Origin: Polytrichum commune
Taxonomy: Eukaryota > Streptophyta > Polytrichopsida > Polytrichales > Polytrichaceae
DNA: 64,000 nt
Assembly: GCA_950295325.1 (NCBI GenBank)
Contig: OX485805.1
Coordinates: 42,308,758-42,372,757, forward strand
Direction of reading: 5' to 3'
The notes below the pieces were generated by a model. The model was not told where the DNA came from. It was given only the letters and a program-made list of their open reading frames with translations, and did no database searches. This document shows, piece by piece, positions 1 to 11,405 of the stretch; the stretch's first letter is position 1; every line of letters starts with the position of its first letter. The translations under genes were made by a program, and so were the position numbers.

Positions 1-800
1 ACTGGCTTGCCCTAAGGCGCAAACTACACTAAATATGTTATTTAAGTCACTTACTGTTTTGAGTTACACATTCTTATATTTTTTTTCCTATTGATGTAGT
101 TTTTTACCAAGTGAAGATGTTAACGTCCTATAATGTCCAAACAATCAATTTGACCTTTGTTGGTAAAAAGAAGAAGATGTAGAGTAATATTTATAGCGTT
201 GCGCAATTCCAAATAGTAAGCGACATTGAATATTATATTTAGTGTATCATCCAAAAGATAGAATTTTAAGAATACCACATCAATTATCCCAATTAGTTCA
301 TGTTAGTATTTGGAGTTATGGAATGCAATAACGCTTTACTCATGAGTTCAAAATTTATGAACAAAAGCTCAATAGGTTGTTCGGACATCATATAACATAA
401 ATGACTTTGCTTGGTCAAATACTACATTGTCATTAGGAAGGTTCTAGCACATGCGTAACTTTGAATAATAACACACACTAATGAGGACAATGAATGTAGT
501 GTACCATAAGCTGCATATTAACCATTGTCCGCAATAGTGTAAGATAAGGTATGTGGACATTAGGTGATCATTTATGTTGAACGAACAACTATATTTGAGC
601 ATTCTATGGCGAGGCTTGTCTCTTTGAATGGCCACCAAGAAGGCACATGTGATGCTACGGTGGGACTATGTGTTCAAAACATGTAAACCATCTTAAGTTT
701 GGGGTTTAGGGTTTAGGGTTGTTGTGCTTTCTTGCAAATTTGCCACTAATGATGCAAGACAAGTTGCCTAAGAATCATATGCTTGTGGTGAGTCAACTAA
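1..800. other. AT-rich non-coding DNA, no gene seen
   Basis: Both strands hold only short open frames without recognisable motifs, splice structure or codon bias. A short telomere-like run (about two and a half TTTAGGG units) lies at 698-720. Nothing else in this stretch can be supported. Confidence 0.6.
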
Positions 801-1740
801 GGAGTTATTTACACCATGGACCATGATGTCGTCCTAGGGCCATGTAAGAGCATCGATTGGTTGTTGAACTTGTCCCAGGACCACTTCGGTTTACACCAAG
901 AAAAAGTTATCAGAGTGACCATGGAGGTTAAGGTCCCCAAAAGACATATTTTAAGGCCTACATAATTCAATGACATGGTCGAATGGGTTTTGCGGTAAGA
1001 GAGGCAAAAGATGTGGTATGGTAGAAAAAGGCCGGGGCCCATGGCAGAGAAATGCTCTTACAATAAAACTTTAATGAATTTGTTGGGGGGGCTTTACATA
1101 CAGCTCTTCCCACTAGGTAAGGCACACTTTTCAACATCTATGTGTCGTAATGAATCTTGAGAAGCAAGTTCGCCCTCTATGTGCCTTGATCATATCATAG
1201 CCCATGAGACAAACCATTTCTTCCATGCTCTACCCCTTAAACCGGCTCCCACATGTTTCACTCAACAATGTGGGACATCTAGAACTCAAGAATACAAGTA
1301 CACATGATGAAGCGGGTTGCAAATAATGCTCAATGTACAACACAAGACCTGTACATGTCACACGTAAATTACATTGAACATGTACGAATCAAATCGCTCG
1401 CTCATTTTTGTAAAAATTGTTGTGAGAAGATTTGCAAGCCACATCTTTGACACTCCTAACAAGAAGTGAAGACAAGTGAAGCCTAAGAGATGATAAGAGA
1501 ATGGTCAATCTTGATTTTTTTTTCAAAAATGTCCTTTTTGGGCATATATCAAAAAAATTAGTACGTTCACTTTCTGGTGCATGGTCATTCTTCTTGGTCC
1601 ACATTCAGTTTACACCTAGTGTAGGGCCCATAGGCTTCGTATATTGATTTTTTAAGAAATCATACTATGGAAGTTAGACAACCATGAAAAAAGGCCATCT
1701 TCCATGGTCCGACTTCATGGTCCATGTTGTAAACCGACCC
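801..1740. mobile_element. Harbinger/Tourist-like MITE, long copy
   Basis: The two ends are inverted copies of each other. The left end reads GGAGTTATTTACACCATGG and the complement of the right end reads GGGTCGGTTTACAACATGG; both continue into the shared ACCATGAAGTC-type block. The element is flanked by TAA on the left (798-800) and by TTAA on the right (from 1741), which fits the TWA target of PIF/Harbinger elements. A shorter relative sits in ZIFL intron 4 (38968-39508) and shares subterminal sequence, for example 1560-1625 with 39070-39140 inverted. No transposase frame is visible, so it is non-autonomous. Family assignment rests on end sequence and target only. Confidence 0.7.
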
Positions 1741-2342
1741 TTAATGGAGATGGCATTTGTGTATATTTAAATACAAAGATAACCTTCACTTTTGAGAACT
1801 TAAAGATTCGACATCTCAACTACGAACATCACGAGACTTTAAATGTCAATATGAGTGATGGGCAATTGCCAATATTATGAGACGATTCCCAATTCAATGA
1901 ACAACCAAAATTGTAAGTGCCCACAAGAGGCATGCCACATAAGGTATGTGGGTGTTATTCGTTATTTATCATTTTATCATTTTTTGGGTTTATACTCCAA
2001 CTTCTACCAATTAGGTTTAAAATAAAACCTTGTGTTGCATTAGCAGATCTATGATGAAGCATTAGCCAATCCCATGATAAAGTTATAGCTATCGGAAATG
2101 CATGTTTATTGATTTCTTAATCAACTACATAAGTTCTCCTAATTATGTTCACTATTGAGTATGGAGTAGTTGATGAGGTTTGAAGATATGGTCAAACATA
2201 TGTCTTTACAACATTTGATCTTTAATCTTTATCGAATCACACACCAATCAAATGTAAGAGTTCGCTTAAGAAAAATAACTGAACAACACCCACAAACCTT
2301 AAGTTAGATGTGCCTAATTGATTACATGCCTTAATGAGATAC
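1741..2342 (-). repeat. Fragment of dispersed repeat, inverted
   Basis: The stretch has no gene. About 2020-2310 resembles, in reverse orientation, the repeat at 32440-32740 and 51715-52010, sharing the reverse complement of a GTGTGNGGGTGCTATT-type block near 2275-2300 and the caccaatcaaat block near 2240. It appears to be an old diverged copy. Confidence 0.45.
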
Positions 2343-3880
2343 CTAATTTGAGTGGTATAAGGTTAAGGGTGACTCCAAGAGCAGACACCAAAAAGACACG
2401 CGTTCAAAAGAGATTGGACTACATGCTCGTAATATGATAACCATTATAGGCTTCATAGTCAACCTAATTGGGAGGGAGGGACATGTATAACCATTTATGA
2501 GCACAAGAATCTTCACTTTCATATCAATTAAGATACTCATGTGAGCTTTGAAAACGATGAGGAAAGTGACTACAACCTCAATTTGGAGTTGCTAGCCATC
2601 TTATACTAATTGCGTATTTCATATCCTAGGAGAAGTGGGCTAACACAAAAAATTGACAAACCACTTAAGACTCATCTCCCTTACTTACCTTAAAAATCTT
2701 CAAGTGGTACGTGTACAACTTCGTCATGCTTACAAACTTACCACAACCATGATAATATCACATGCTTAAAGCCACAAAGAGGGTCCCGGGGGATGCCCAA
2801 ATGGGAGCACAAAGTGGCTTCAAAAAGAGAGTGATATTGATTGGGTGTGTCTTCCTTCATTGCCACAAATGCATGGCAATGGATATCAAAACAACACGTC
2901 ATTCCCTAAACTCCGAGAAGATCCTATGGTTGCAAAGTTGGACTTCCTATACACAGGCAGCTTGTGAAAAGGTAACCATTCCTATGTTTGGATGACGGGA
3001 TTAGATAGACTCAATTATAATATAGTTGGATATAGTAGATATAGTAGATATAGTAGATATATATATATATATATAATTTTTATGTATCATATTACATTAG
3101 TATATATTACAATATTATGTATAATATGAATATTCATAGTCCAATTACACATTACTACAAACTTAAATGACTTAAATTAGACATTTTATGCATTTTGTGG
3201 AGGTGGTCAAAGGCTGTTTATGAAAAATTAAAGAAATTGAAACGGGAAGAGATCTTCGCCATGAGGGACGCATGTGTTTAAGTCAAGTTTCAAATGATAG
3301 CAAAAATCATCATGTTCAAGCACTCTATATGGGAAGCATATTTGAGAACATCTTGCCATAGTGAAAATGGATGCTATTGACACCTCCTTTAGATGGCTAG
3401 GTTCATGTTGTCATCAAAAAAAATAGAATAGAAACTCCAGTCCCTTTTTGGCAAGGGGTCGGCGTGAATAAAGTGTCCGTTCGTAATGTCAATGACCTGA
3501 TGCCCACCGGACAAGGTTGTCATCAATCATAAAGGTGTGACAAACGAAGAGCACGTGTCAACCTACATCATGGATGCAATTGTCCAAACAACCATGACAT
3601 AAACTTTGTCAATATTGGGAGAACATGGGAGTATGTATCTTACAATCATTTGTCTTACGTGATCCCAGTGAGTTTGTTTTGTTTGCTTTTGTTTGCTTTT
3701 TTGCTTTTTTTGAATTTATAGTAATTATAGACAAAGTTCCATGAGTCTCCAAGTAGATGCTCAACTTGATATTGACATCCAAGCACAAGTAGAAAACTAT
3801 GCCAAAAGGACCCGAAGCCAAAATCGGTTGCATTTCCTCTAACCGGCTTGATCTACAGTCACTAAACGACTACAAATTTG
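2343..3880 (+). repeat. Dispersed repeat, copy alpha
   Basis: This stretch aligns along its length with 49490-50765 (copy beta), with many substitutions and a few indels. Shared landmarks are the gactccaagagcagacacc start, the AAAGAGGGTCCCGGGGGATG block (2775 and 49840) and the gcttgatctacagt end (3846 and 50737). Short open frames in it (2762-2995; the part around 3520-3650) are partly conserved as protein between alpha and beta, notably a segment containing EEHVSTYIMDA. It may therefore descend from coding DNA captured or encoded by a transposon. I do not recognise the protein, and both copies are broken by stops. Confidence 0.65.
3023..3078. repeat. TAGATA / TA microsatellite
   Basis: Several copies of a TATAGTAGA-like unit are followed by an uninterrupted TA run. 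The corresponding place in copy beta (50097-50118) is also a TA run but lacks the longer unit. Confidence 0.85.
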
Positions 3881-5079
3881 TTTTTTTTGTTTTTTGTTTA
3901 GCAACTCAAAGTTTAGGAATTTGGGGGCATGTAATATACCGTTTAGCGACTTCAGGTCGGGTTGGCCAAAAGTACCGTAGTTGATTTTGTCTACGGTTCT
4001 TTCTGGCATAGTCTTCTACCTGTGAGAATTCCTCTTTTTGTAAACAAACAAGAAGGAAAATCGCTCTTTGGAGCATTGCCCTTGAGTTAACATTGAGCCT
4101 TGAAGCCACATATTGTTGGTGGACATAACTGGGATTCAAGAAAATATGGACAAAAGACTTGTCCAAATTTATTAATGCATATGAGAGTATTTTTTTTGCA
4201 CAATTGAGACATGCATATTGGAGGGAAATATTTTTTGGGGGAAATTATCTAAAAGAATAAAACATCCAACTAAATGTGTCACAACAAGAGATGCAATCCA
4301 CATCTAAGATTAATTTATGTCATCTTTGTCATAGGCGTTGTTGATAGAAATCCACGTACATAATTTCATTATGTTATTGAAAACACATTCACATTTGCCA
4401 GTGAATTTAACTTTATCCCACAAATTTCATGAACTCCATTCAAACTCCACCCAATTCCGATCCCCAACCCAAACCTAAATTACAATGCATACACAATGAG
4501 AATGTAAGGTATATGCATGGAAAATGATGAAAATAAGTTGATTCAGCCATAAAGAGTGGCTTGAAATTTGTACGATATTTTTCAGAGATGGAATAGAGGA
4601 CATGCTGAGGAATGCAAGTCGTTTTGTGACTTTATCCCATGTACATAATTGGTTATATTTTCCCAAAGAGGCAAATAAGTCAAACCCCTTATTTGTGCAC
4701 TAGAGTCTCCCTAATTTGAGCATCAAAATATCCTACTACGCATATGAATGCACACAACATAGTCAATTCAATGGCACCCAAAAGTGATTGCAAGTGATGT
4801 GAAGCAACACGTATCCAACCACTAATTGCATGGCACCTATCACGACATCCTTTTCAGGCCACCACTTTTTACAATTAGCCATTTTGGTCCTTACAATAAT
4901 CATTGTACCCCTAGTCCAATGCACCAATAGTAGTTATCCATCGTTTTCAAATCTTCTACCTTATAATGTTACTTCGTAGTCTTTGCAAATGTATGTTGCT
5001 CTCAACGATTTTTTAAAATCATGGATTCTAATATCTAATGGAATTGGCAGCCATCCTCATCTATCATGTAGTGTATTAC
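3881..5079. other. Non-coding stretch, no feature recognised
   Basis: There is no gene-like frame, no paired ends and no match to another part of the window that I could see. Homopolymer T runs occur at the start (3880-3900) and near 4190. Confidence 0.5.
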
Positions 5080-5082
5080 TTA

Positions 5083-5691
5083 TGGGCACTTTATATTAGG
5101 GCCCATTTCTAGGGCCCATTTCCAAACCCTAGGCATCAACCAATCAGAGTGCTTAGATTGCCCAAATGGGCCCTAATATGGGCCCAAGGGCTTTATATTG
5201 AGAGTCGGCCCACTTCTCCTAAAGCTTGCGTGGTGGGTGACATGGCGGCGTTTTGGAGGGAAAAAACCGGGCCGAAGGCAAAAAAATGAGTCGAGGGTTT
5301 ATGGAGACCCACTTCGCACCTACGGCCCACTTCACCCAACTTCCGTCATATAGTCATTTATGACTTTATGACTTTATGGTTCTATGACTTTATGACTTTA
5401 TGACTTTATGGTTCTATGACTTTATGACTTTATGACTTTAGTTCAAGCAAGGGCATAATTCATTTAAGCCCAAGTGGACCGTGGATTGGGCCTTACAATA
5501 TAAAGTCCCTAGGCCCATTTGGAAGGCCCACTTTAAAGTAGAATTTCCAATTTGGACCCTACAAGTGGGCCTATGGACTATATATTGCAAGGCCCACTCA
5601 ACGGCCCACTTTGTAAAGTAGGGCTAAAGTTAAGGCCCACTTAAGGTAGCAGTGGTCTCAACTCCAAATGGGCCCTAATATAAAGTGCCCC
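5083..5691. mobile_element. TTA-flanked MITE (Harbinger-like), copy 1
   Basis: The terminal inverted repeats are essentially perfect over more than 20 bp; the element ends in GCACTTTATATTAGGGCCCA, preceded by GGG or GGGG. It is flanked by the trinucleotide TTA on both sides (5080-5082 and 5692-5694). The interior is rich in GGCCCA-type motifs and contains a short tandem array of tatgacttta units around 5350-5440. A second copy at 15823-17722 has the same ends and the same TTA duplication. No transposase is encoded. The TTA target favours PIF/Harbinger, but the end sequence is not classical. Confidence 0.85.
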
Positions 5692-5697
5692 TTATTA

Positions 5698-5726
5698 GTC
5701 TCTCTCTCTCTCTCTCTCTCTCTCTA
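5698..5726. repeat. TC microsatellite
   Basis: About 14 uninterrupted TC units lie immediately downstream of the MITE. Confidence 0.95.
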
Positions 5727-6832
5727 TTGTTCAATACCATGATTTTAAGTTTTATAAATATGAACCTTCAAAATATTCACTTAGCAAAAGTCATCTTTAC
5801 AAAAAGACGACTATAAGCACATAATATCCTTAATATACATGTATGGAAGTGATCATGCTTACCATACTAAAAAGGTAATAAGGTTATGGAGGAATAGGGT
5901 AATGTAACCACAGTTATTGATGTAACTCACATCTTTAACTCATGGTTAAAATAGGGTTTAGAAGAACTTACCGCAAGTAAGAACTCCAATATAAACCCTT
6001 AACCCTAAAATGAGCCTCTCTTCTACCATTCATACAAACGCAAGGTGAGGTAACTCTTGGAGTACTCACCAAAGGGGTAGATACGTGAGGAAGGTGAAGG
6101 AAACTTGGGCTAATCACCAAGAGGAGTATTCTACTTGGGGTGACTCAATCATGGCTAAGGAATAGGTTTGAACACCCATTTGTCATTTTGCAATGAGTGT
6201 TACATTTTGAAAAACTACTATGCATTTGATGAAACATAAAGGTGTGTGACATGGATAACAACTGGGTCCTGCTGTTATTTACCTCGTGTACGTAACTAAT
6301 CCTCAAATGTTTGTTGGTTGGTTGCATGGGCACATGTGAGGCAGGCCCTTCACACTTACAATACGATGGTGTATTGGGATTATGACATTTTATGCATATC
6401 TTGTGGTTGATGTTACTAGGAATGTTTCCCTTGTAAGCACTCCATATATAGAGCATATGAGGTATACATACCCTAGGGTAAAAGCACGAGGATAGTAGGT
6501 TAAACTTGCAAGGTATGGGGTAGTCAAGAACAATGGTTTGGTATAGGATACAATTAGATGATAGAAACCCTAAGTATGGCATATACTCTTGCAAAGCAAA
6601 ATAAGTTGTGGTACAACAAGTCTATACTATACAACATATTGTGTTAGACTTCATCATGCAAAAATGATACTGTGTAAATCAATAAGGAAATGCATTAGTG
6701 GTAGAAAGAGTTATGTCAAAGTTCCCACCCACCCACCCTTGTATGGCAATAAGGAAGATTTTGAAGGATTTGGCCTCTGAAAAGAGGAAGTTCAAGCTTT
6801 GCAAAAAGTTTTGAAAAGTCAGCTATATATAT

Positions 6833-6863
<31 letters not shown>

Positions 6864-7564
6864 TTATATATATATATAATGTCAATTTAGTGTATTCATT
6901 GCCAAGCATAGGCACGAGGTTGCACGTAAGCAATATCTCAAATAGTCCTCTTACTGTGGGCCACAATACATTTCTAGAGCCTTTGATAATTTTCAACCCA
7001 CGCTAAATTTCTAGTAGAAAATGAGCGTGGGCCACGATGATTGCTCTTCTAGAAAAGCAACGTGGTTGGTTATTTTATTTTGTGCTAGATTTGTCTTCTA
7101 ACTAATTTTGAGAGCAGAAGTCTTCATAAAGGTTGAGGGGAACATCCAAGGTCTTGGATCCACGTCATTTCCACCATGACTAGAACATAAGTGTGGCTCG
7201 TATCATTCCGTGCTAATTTTACACCCATATTACTAGGAATAGCTTCAATGAGCTTGTGCATGGGCATAAATATTCAATCCCTCTCCCTCTTTTTTTTGTT
7301 GTTCATAATTACTACAATAACCAAAGATATTGTTTATCTGTTGATTGTGTTGTTTAGACTAAAGATTCATTCACTAAATGTGTGCTTTATATAATGCCCT
7401 TATTATTTGCTAACAATGCTAGTCTTGAAATAGATGATCATATAGAGTGGGATTTTTTCTACTATATACTAGGTGTCAATTATACGCATAATTATATTGG
7501 CGAATACATTTTATAGCATGGTTGCAAAGTATGTTGTACTACTATAATGCCATAGGGTTATTAT
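5727..7564. other. Non-coding stretch with one microsatellite
   Basis: No gene is supported. The longest open frame (6145-6594, minus) has a composition expected of translated AT-rich DNA and no motif. A CT run followed by a TA run is at 6835-6879. Confidence 0.55.
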
Positions 7565-7724
7565 TAGCCCACCCACACTTACTGGTGCAGGCCACCAGTG
7601 AAACGTTCTTACCCGCAGGAGCCTCACTTTTAGAGTTGGTTTAGCCATTGAGAGCCACTGAATGTAACCAATGGTGGTACTCACTATTCACTAGTAATCC
7701 GCACCAGTAAGTGTGAGTGGGCTA
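7565..7724. mobile_element. Small foldback MITE, 160 bp
   Basis: The left end TAGCCCACCCACACTTACTG and the inverted right end TAGCCCACTCACACTTACTG match with one difference, and the match continues for a few more bases (GGTGC). The flanks allow a TA or TAT duplication, so the superfamily is not settled. It has no coding content. Confidence 0.7.
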
Positions 7725-7955
7725 TATGTCGAATTGTAGTTATAAAAAATGTATTCCCACTAAAACCAACATGCCCACAAATAAAAATTGATCATGGTGA
7801 CATGCTACTCCATGGCAAAATGAATGCTCGAATATGATGAGGACCACACGAGCTTGCTCACGAAATTGTGTTCTTTGTCGACGTTCTTGCATGCACGTGT
7901 AGGAGAGACATGCACATTTTGGAGATATTTTATTTGACTAGTTGATTGATCTCTG

Positions 7956-8943
7956 AACAAGAAAACGGTAGAACCATGAGGCTCTGTCCTTTGCTATGAA
8001 AGACTATAATTATAGTTGTCCACTTTGCTCATGCCAATCCATGGCTATTTACTATACCAAACCTTTCTTGGATTTTGTGCACCTTCTTCTCAAATGCATG
8101 TCAAGGATTTTGATATCACCCGAAATGTTTAGAATAAATAATCAAGAACTGCCGAAATAACTATAGTTAACTAGATTTCTTTCAATGCATTTTAGGGAAC
8201 AATTATAGTTCTATATATACATATACATATACACACACATATACATATATAATTATAGTTAACATCCACATTAAATAAAGTGGACCAAAAATAACAGGAT
8301 CAAGTAACGTTCAAGTGTGAACGCAAAGTGGTTAGGAAATTTACTCTTGAAACGAAGAAGTTGATGCATAGTCTCTGTCCTACAGACAGAGCCAATAAAT
8401 TAAATTCATCACTGTAGTCAAGTTCTAACACTTAACAGTTCCCAACACGTAATATACACCTTCCCATGCACCCACCCAACTAGTTTGTGACAAAAAAGAA
8501 GAAAGGAAGGCTTTGTTGAAAGCTTACTTTATTGGCTTTGTCTGTAGGACAAAGATTATGCATCAACTTCTTCGTTTCAAGAGCAAATTTCCTAACCACT
8601 TTGCGTTCACACTTGGATGTTACTTGTTCTTGTTGTTTTTGGTCCACTTTATTTAATGTGGGCTCTCTCTCTATATAAAAATATATATATAATTGCTCCC
8701 TAAAATGCATTGAAAGAAATCTAGTTAACTATAGTTATTTTGGCAATTCTTGATAAAAATTTCGAGTGATAAATGAGTAGCTTCAATCCTTGACCCGCAT
8801 TTGAGAAGAAGGTGCCCAAAATCCAAGAGAGGTTTGGTATAGTGAATAACCATGGATTGGCATGAGCAAAGTGGACAACTACAATTGTAGTCTTTCATAG
8901 TAAAGGACATAGCCTCACGGTTTTCTACCATTTTCTTGTTAAA
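7956..8943. repeat. Long inverted repeat (two arms of about 430-450 bp)
   Basis: The arm at 7956-8404 is the reverse complement of 8526-8943 along nearly its whole length, with a spacer of about 120 bp. Paired landmarks are AAGACTATAATTATAGTTGT (8001) with the complement near 8875, TTGATGCAT (8362) with the complement near 8560, and CTAGATTTCTTTCAATGCAT (8172) with the complement near 8706. The arms differ by scattered substitutions and by the length of a TA-rich tract. No target duplication or transposase was found. One arm keeps a longer open frame (8725-9075, minus) containing CPLCSCQS, which I cannot assign. Confidence 0.8.
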
Positions 8944-8981
8944 AGATAATAGAAAACCTATAGAGTTGTAGGTGTTTAGTT

Positions 8982-9774
8982 CACTGCTTGGGGAGAACCG
9001 GTGATTAGTTACAGATGAACCCGGTTGAGTTTGAGAAATAATCGGTTGAAGTTTGACACTCGAGGAGTGTAACATATCTCGTTAAATTGTTCATAAACAA
9101 TCAATGATCAGGGAGAATCGGTAGTTAGTTACAGATGAACCGGTTGAGTTTGAGAAATAACCGGTTGAAGTTCAAGACTGTAGGAAAATTACCGATCATT
9201 TTCAAGGAATTTATAGAATATACCCCAATTTAATATAGGAAAACCGGAGGATGTCAACATGTAGCCGGTTGGACTAGCAAACACTAGGATCTCAACCGAT
9301 TATGCCCAAAAATCTCCCTGATCACTGTAAACAATCCTTTATTGAGTAAATGTTCACCTCCCAACCTAGAGACACACACAAAACATGACGTGTGTTCCTT
9401 CCCCCCGAGTCTTGTCTTTACATAGTATCCATGAGATACTTTTAGAAGTGTAAAGTCTTTCTATATATAGATTGACGTGTATATCATTTTCACTTTACTT
9501 TATATAGATAACAATCATCCAACTTCTCATCCATCGACTTTCCATTCATCCACACTCCTTAGTCTTGGACATTCATCCCTGCAATTTGCCCCCATCCTCA
9601 ATGATACATTTCCCAATTAGTCCGTTACAAGGAGAAATATTGATCATTTTACAAGAATCTATAGAATGTACCTAAAATGAATCAAGCAAACCCGGAAGAT
9701 GTCAATGTGTAACCGGTTGTATTTAGAATCACTAAGATCTTGACCGACTATGCCCAAAAACTTCTTGGGCACTG
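8982..9774. mobile_element. hAT-type MITE, older full-length copy
   Basis: It starts CACTGCTTGGGGAGAACCGG and ends CTTCTTGGGCACTG. It is flanked by GTTTAGTT (8974-8981) and GTTTAGAT (9775-9782), a 7 of 8 match that fits a hAT 8-bp duplication. Its left and right parts (8982-9055 and 9630-9774) match the two halves of the 226-bp copy nested inside it at 9102-9327. That smaller copy is therefore an internal-deletion relative. Confidence 0.75.
9102..9327. mobile_element. hAT-type MITE, 226 bp, nested copy
   Basis: The ends are CAATGATCAGGGAGA and the inverse of CAGTGATCAGGGAGA. A perfect 8-bp duplication TAAACAAT flanks it (9094-9101 and 9328-9335). The interior has repeated AACCGGTTGA-type motifs, as expected of subterminal transposase-binding sites. 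It sits inside the older copy at 8982-9774. Confidence 0.85.
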
Positions 9775-9782
9775 GTTTAGAT

Positions 9783-10296
9783 ATAAAAAGTTGGATTCAA
9801 TTGGCGATTGAACCCTACATGAAGCATCTCTTAATCTCAAAGCAAAAATGGACTGAATGATTTACATGTTTTTGCAACGCTCTATTTGCAATGGAATGTG
9901 TTATACAGTGAATGGGTAATAGTACTAGGACAATAAAGTTTTCAAACATGGCTGCATACTTCTAGGACATCTCTAGTTCACAAAGTTAGTGGTGGTGCAC
10001 AAAAAATCTTCGCGCATCAAGAATGTTGCCATGGATATTTTTGATGATTGAGCTTCCCAAAATTTTAAGTTTTTTTTAATACTAAATTTTTTGTTTGAAG
10101 GATAGTAGACACTTGCCAATGTTTTCACTTCTCATCCATTGGCGGTTTGTGGGCCTTATGAGGTCACTTTTCTCAATCAAATGGTTGCATTTAAATGGTA
10201 CATGCCAAGGCTCGTAGTTTTTTAAGAGACACCAAAAGGACATGCACACATATCAACCCTTCGTTATGGGGATTATCTAAAGGTGACATGTGCACC
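9783..10296. other. Non-coding stretch, no feature recognised
   Basis: No open frame, paired ends or repeat match stands out here. Confidence 0.5.
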
Positions 10297-10425
10297 TTCC
10301 ACAAAGGTACGATTCTCTTTTATATTGATGGAGGTCGGACACCCAAATAGAATAGAAAATTTCATAAAGGTATGACTCTATTTTATATTGATGGAGGTTG
10401 GACACCCAAACAAAATAGAAAAAGA
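10297..10425. repeat. Two-unit tandem repeat of about 66 bp
   Basis: The unit containing TTTTATATTGATGGAGG and GGACACCCAAA occurs twice in direct orientation, at about 10297-10360 and 10361-10425, with a few substitutions between units. Confidence 0.8.
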
Positions 10426-10506
10426 AGTGGCTTTTCATGTGCAAAAGTATTGTGAAGTACTATTATGAAGCTCAAAGGCATCTATTTGAGATACGTCTGC
10501 TTATAT

Positions 10507-11301
10507 GGTCTAGGATACATGTCACTCAAGTAAAGTCATTCAATAACAAATACTGGATGAATCTACCAAGAGATTTGTATGGAGTTTCATTTAGTAAGCA
10601 CCTTCGAGTTGGCATGTAAGACGACTATGTCGCTTCTTAGCTATTGTGAAGCATTTGCTATTTCGTAAACAACAAATAAGTGGGAAGGGGCGACGAGGCA
10701 TGTGAGAGTAGAAAAAATGATTGATTGTAGTGAATGCATTTACATGAAAGAAGTATCATGATTATTTTTCAATGACAAATTCTAGGAACAAAATGTGATT
10801 GTCTAGGAGAGGAGAACCCAAATGCCATCCAAATAAATAAATTCAAATGTCATATCAAGGAGAAAAATGAGCAAGATGATTTTAGAAAACAAGATGATCA
10901 ATGGGATCTTAATAATGGACATACCACCGAAATAATTGAAACAAGTTGATCTCAAAAATTAAGAGCAGTAATAAAAGTTCAAGAATGAAGATATGCAAAT
11001 AAAACATCATAGAATAGGAAAAGTGGACATATTTTAAAAAGAGAATAGTGCACATGTGATAAGTATTATAGGGGATTGCTAGACACAAGAAAAAACAAAG
11101 TGATCTCAAAGAAATAAGTTTTCCTCTATAAAAACATTGAAGGTCTACTAGAAAATGTGAAATAAAACTTACAAAGAAGAAGAAAAAGAAGAAGATACTT
11201 TCATGATGAATAATAAAAAATAAGAAGAGTACGAAGATCCCATAAGAAAGGATGAAAAATCAATGTTTGCAAGATGAAGGGGTTGATTGTTTATCCCATC
11301 G
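10507..11301. mobile_element. Left part of a split Mutator-like element
   Basis: The start (GGTCTAGGATACATGTCACT) aligns with the left end of the complete element at 60562 (GGCAGGGGATTCGTGGCACT). The match continues for several hundred bases (CAAGTAAAGTCATT, then TTAGCTATT near 10640 and 60700, then AAGTATCATGAT near 10750 and 61622). It then stops at a foldback and LINE sequence. The probable right part is 28481-28883, on the far side of the LINE nest. Left flank TGCTTATAT and right flank CTCTTGTAT agree at 6 of 9 positions, so the target duplication is only suggestive. Confidence 0.55.
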
Positions 11302-11405
11302 TATGAGAGCATTTGTGTGAGATTTTAAAGGTTCCTTTGGGGAACTCCGTTGGAAAATAAGGGAACCCTCTGGGAACCTTCAAAATCCCACACAATGCTC
11401 TCATA
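11302..11405. mobile_element. Foldback MITE, 104 bp
   Basis: The left arm TATGAGAGCATTTGTGTGAG and the inverted right arm TATGAGAGCATTGTGTGGGA continue to match through GATTTT(A/G)AAGGTTCC, so nearly the whole element can form a hairpin. Superfamily is undetermined. Confidence 0.75.

Noticed and set aside
6145-6594. Open frame of 149 codons on the minus strand
   Set aside because: It has no domain, no homologous frame elsewhere in the window and a residue composition typical of translated AT-rich non-coding DNA.
8725-9075. Small cysteine-containing frame (CPLCSCQS) in the palindrome
   Set aside because: The matching arm has a frameshift and stops, so there is no evidence of selection for protein.
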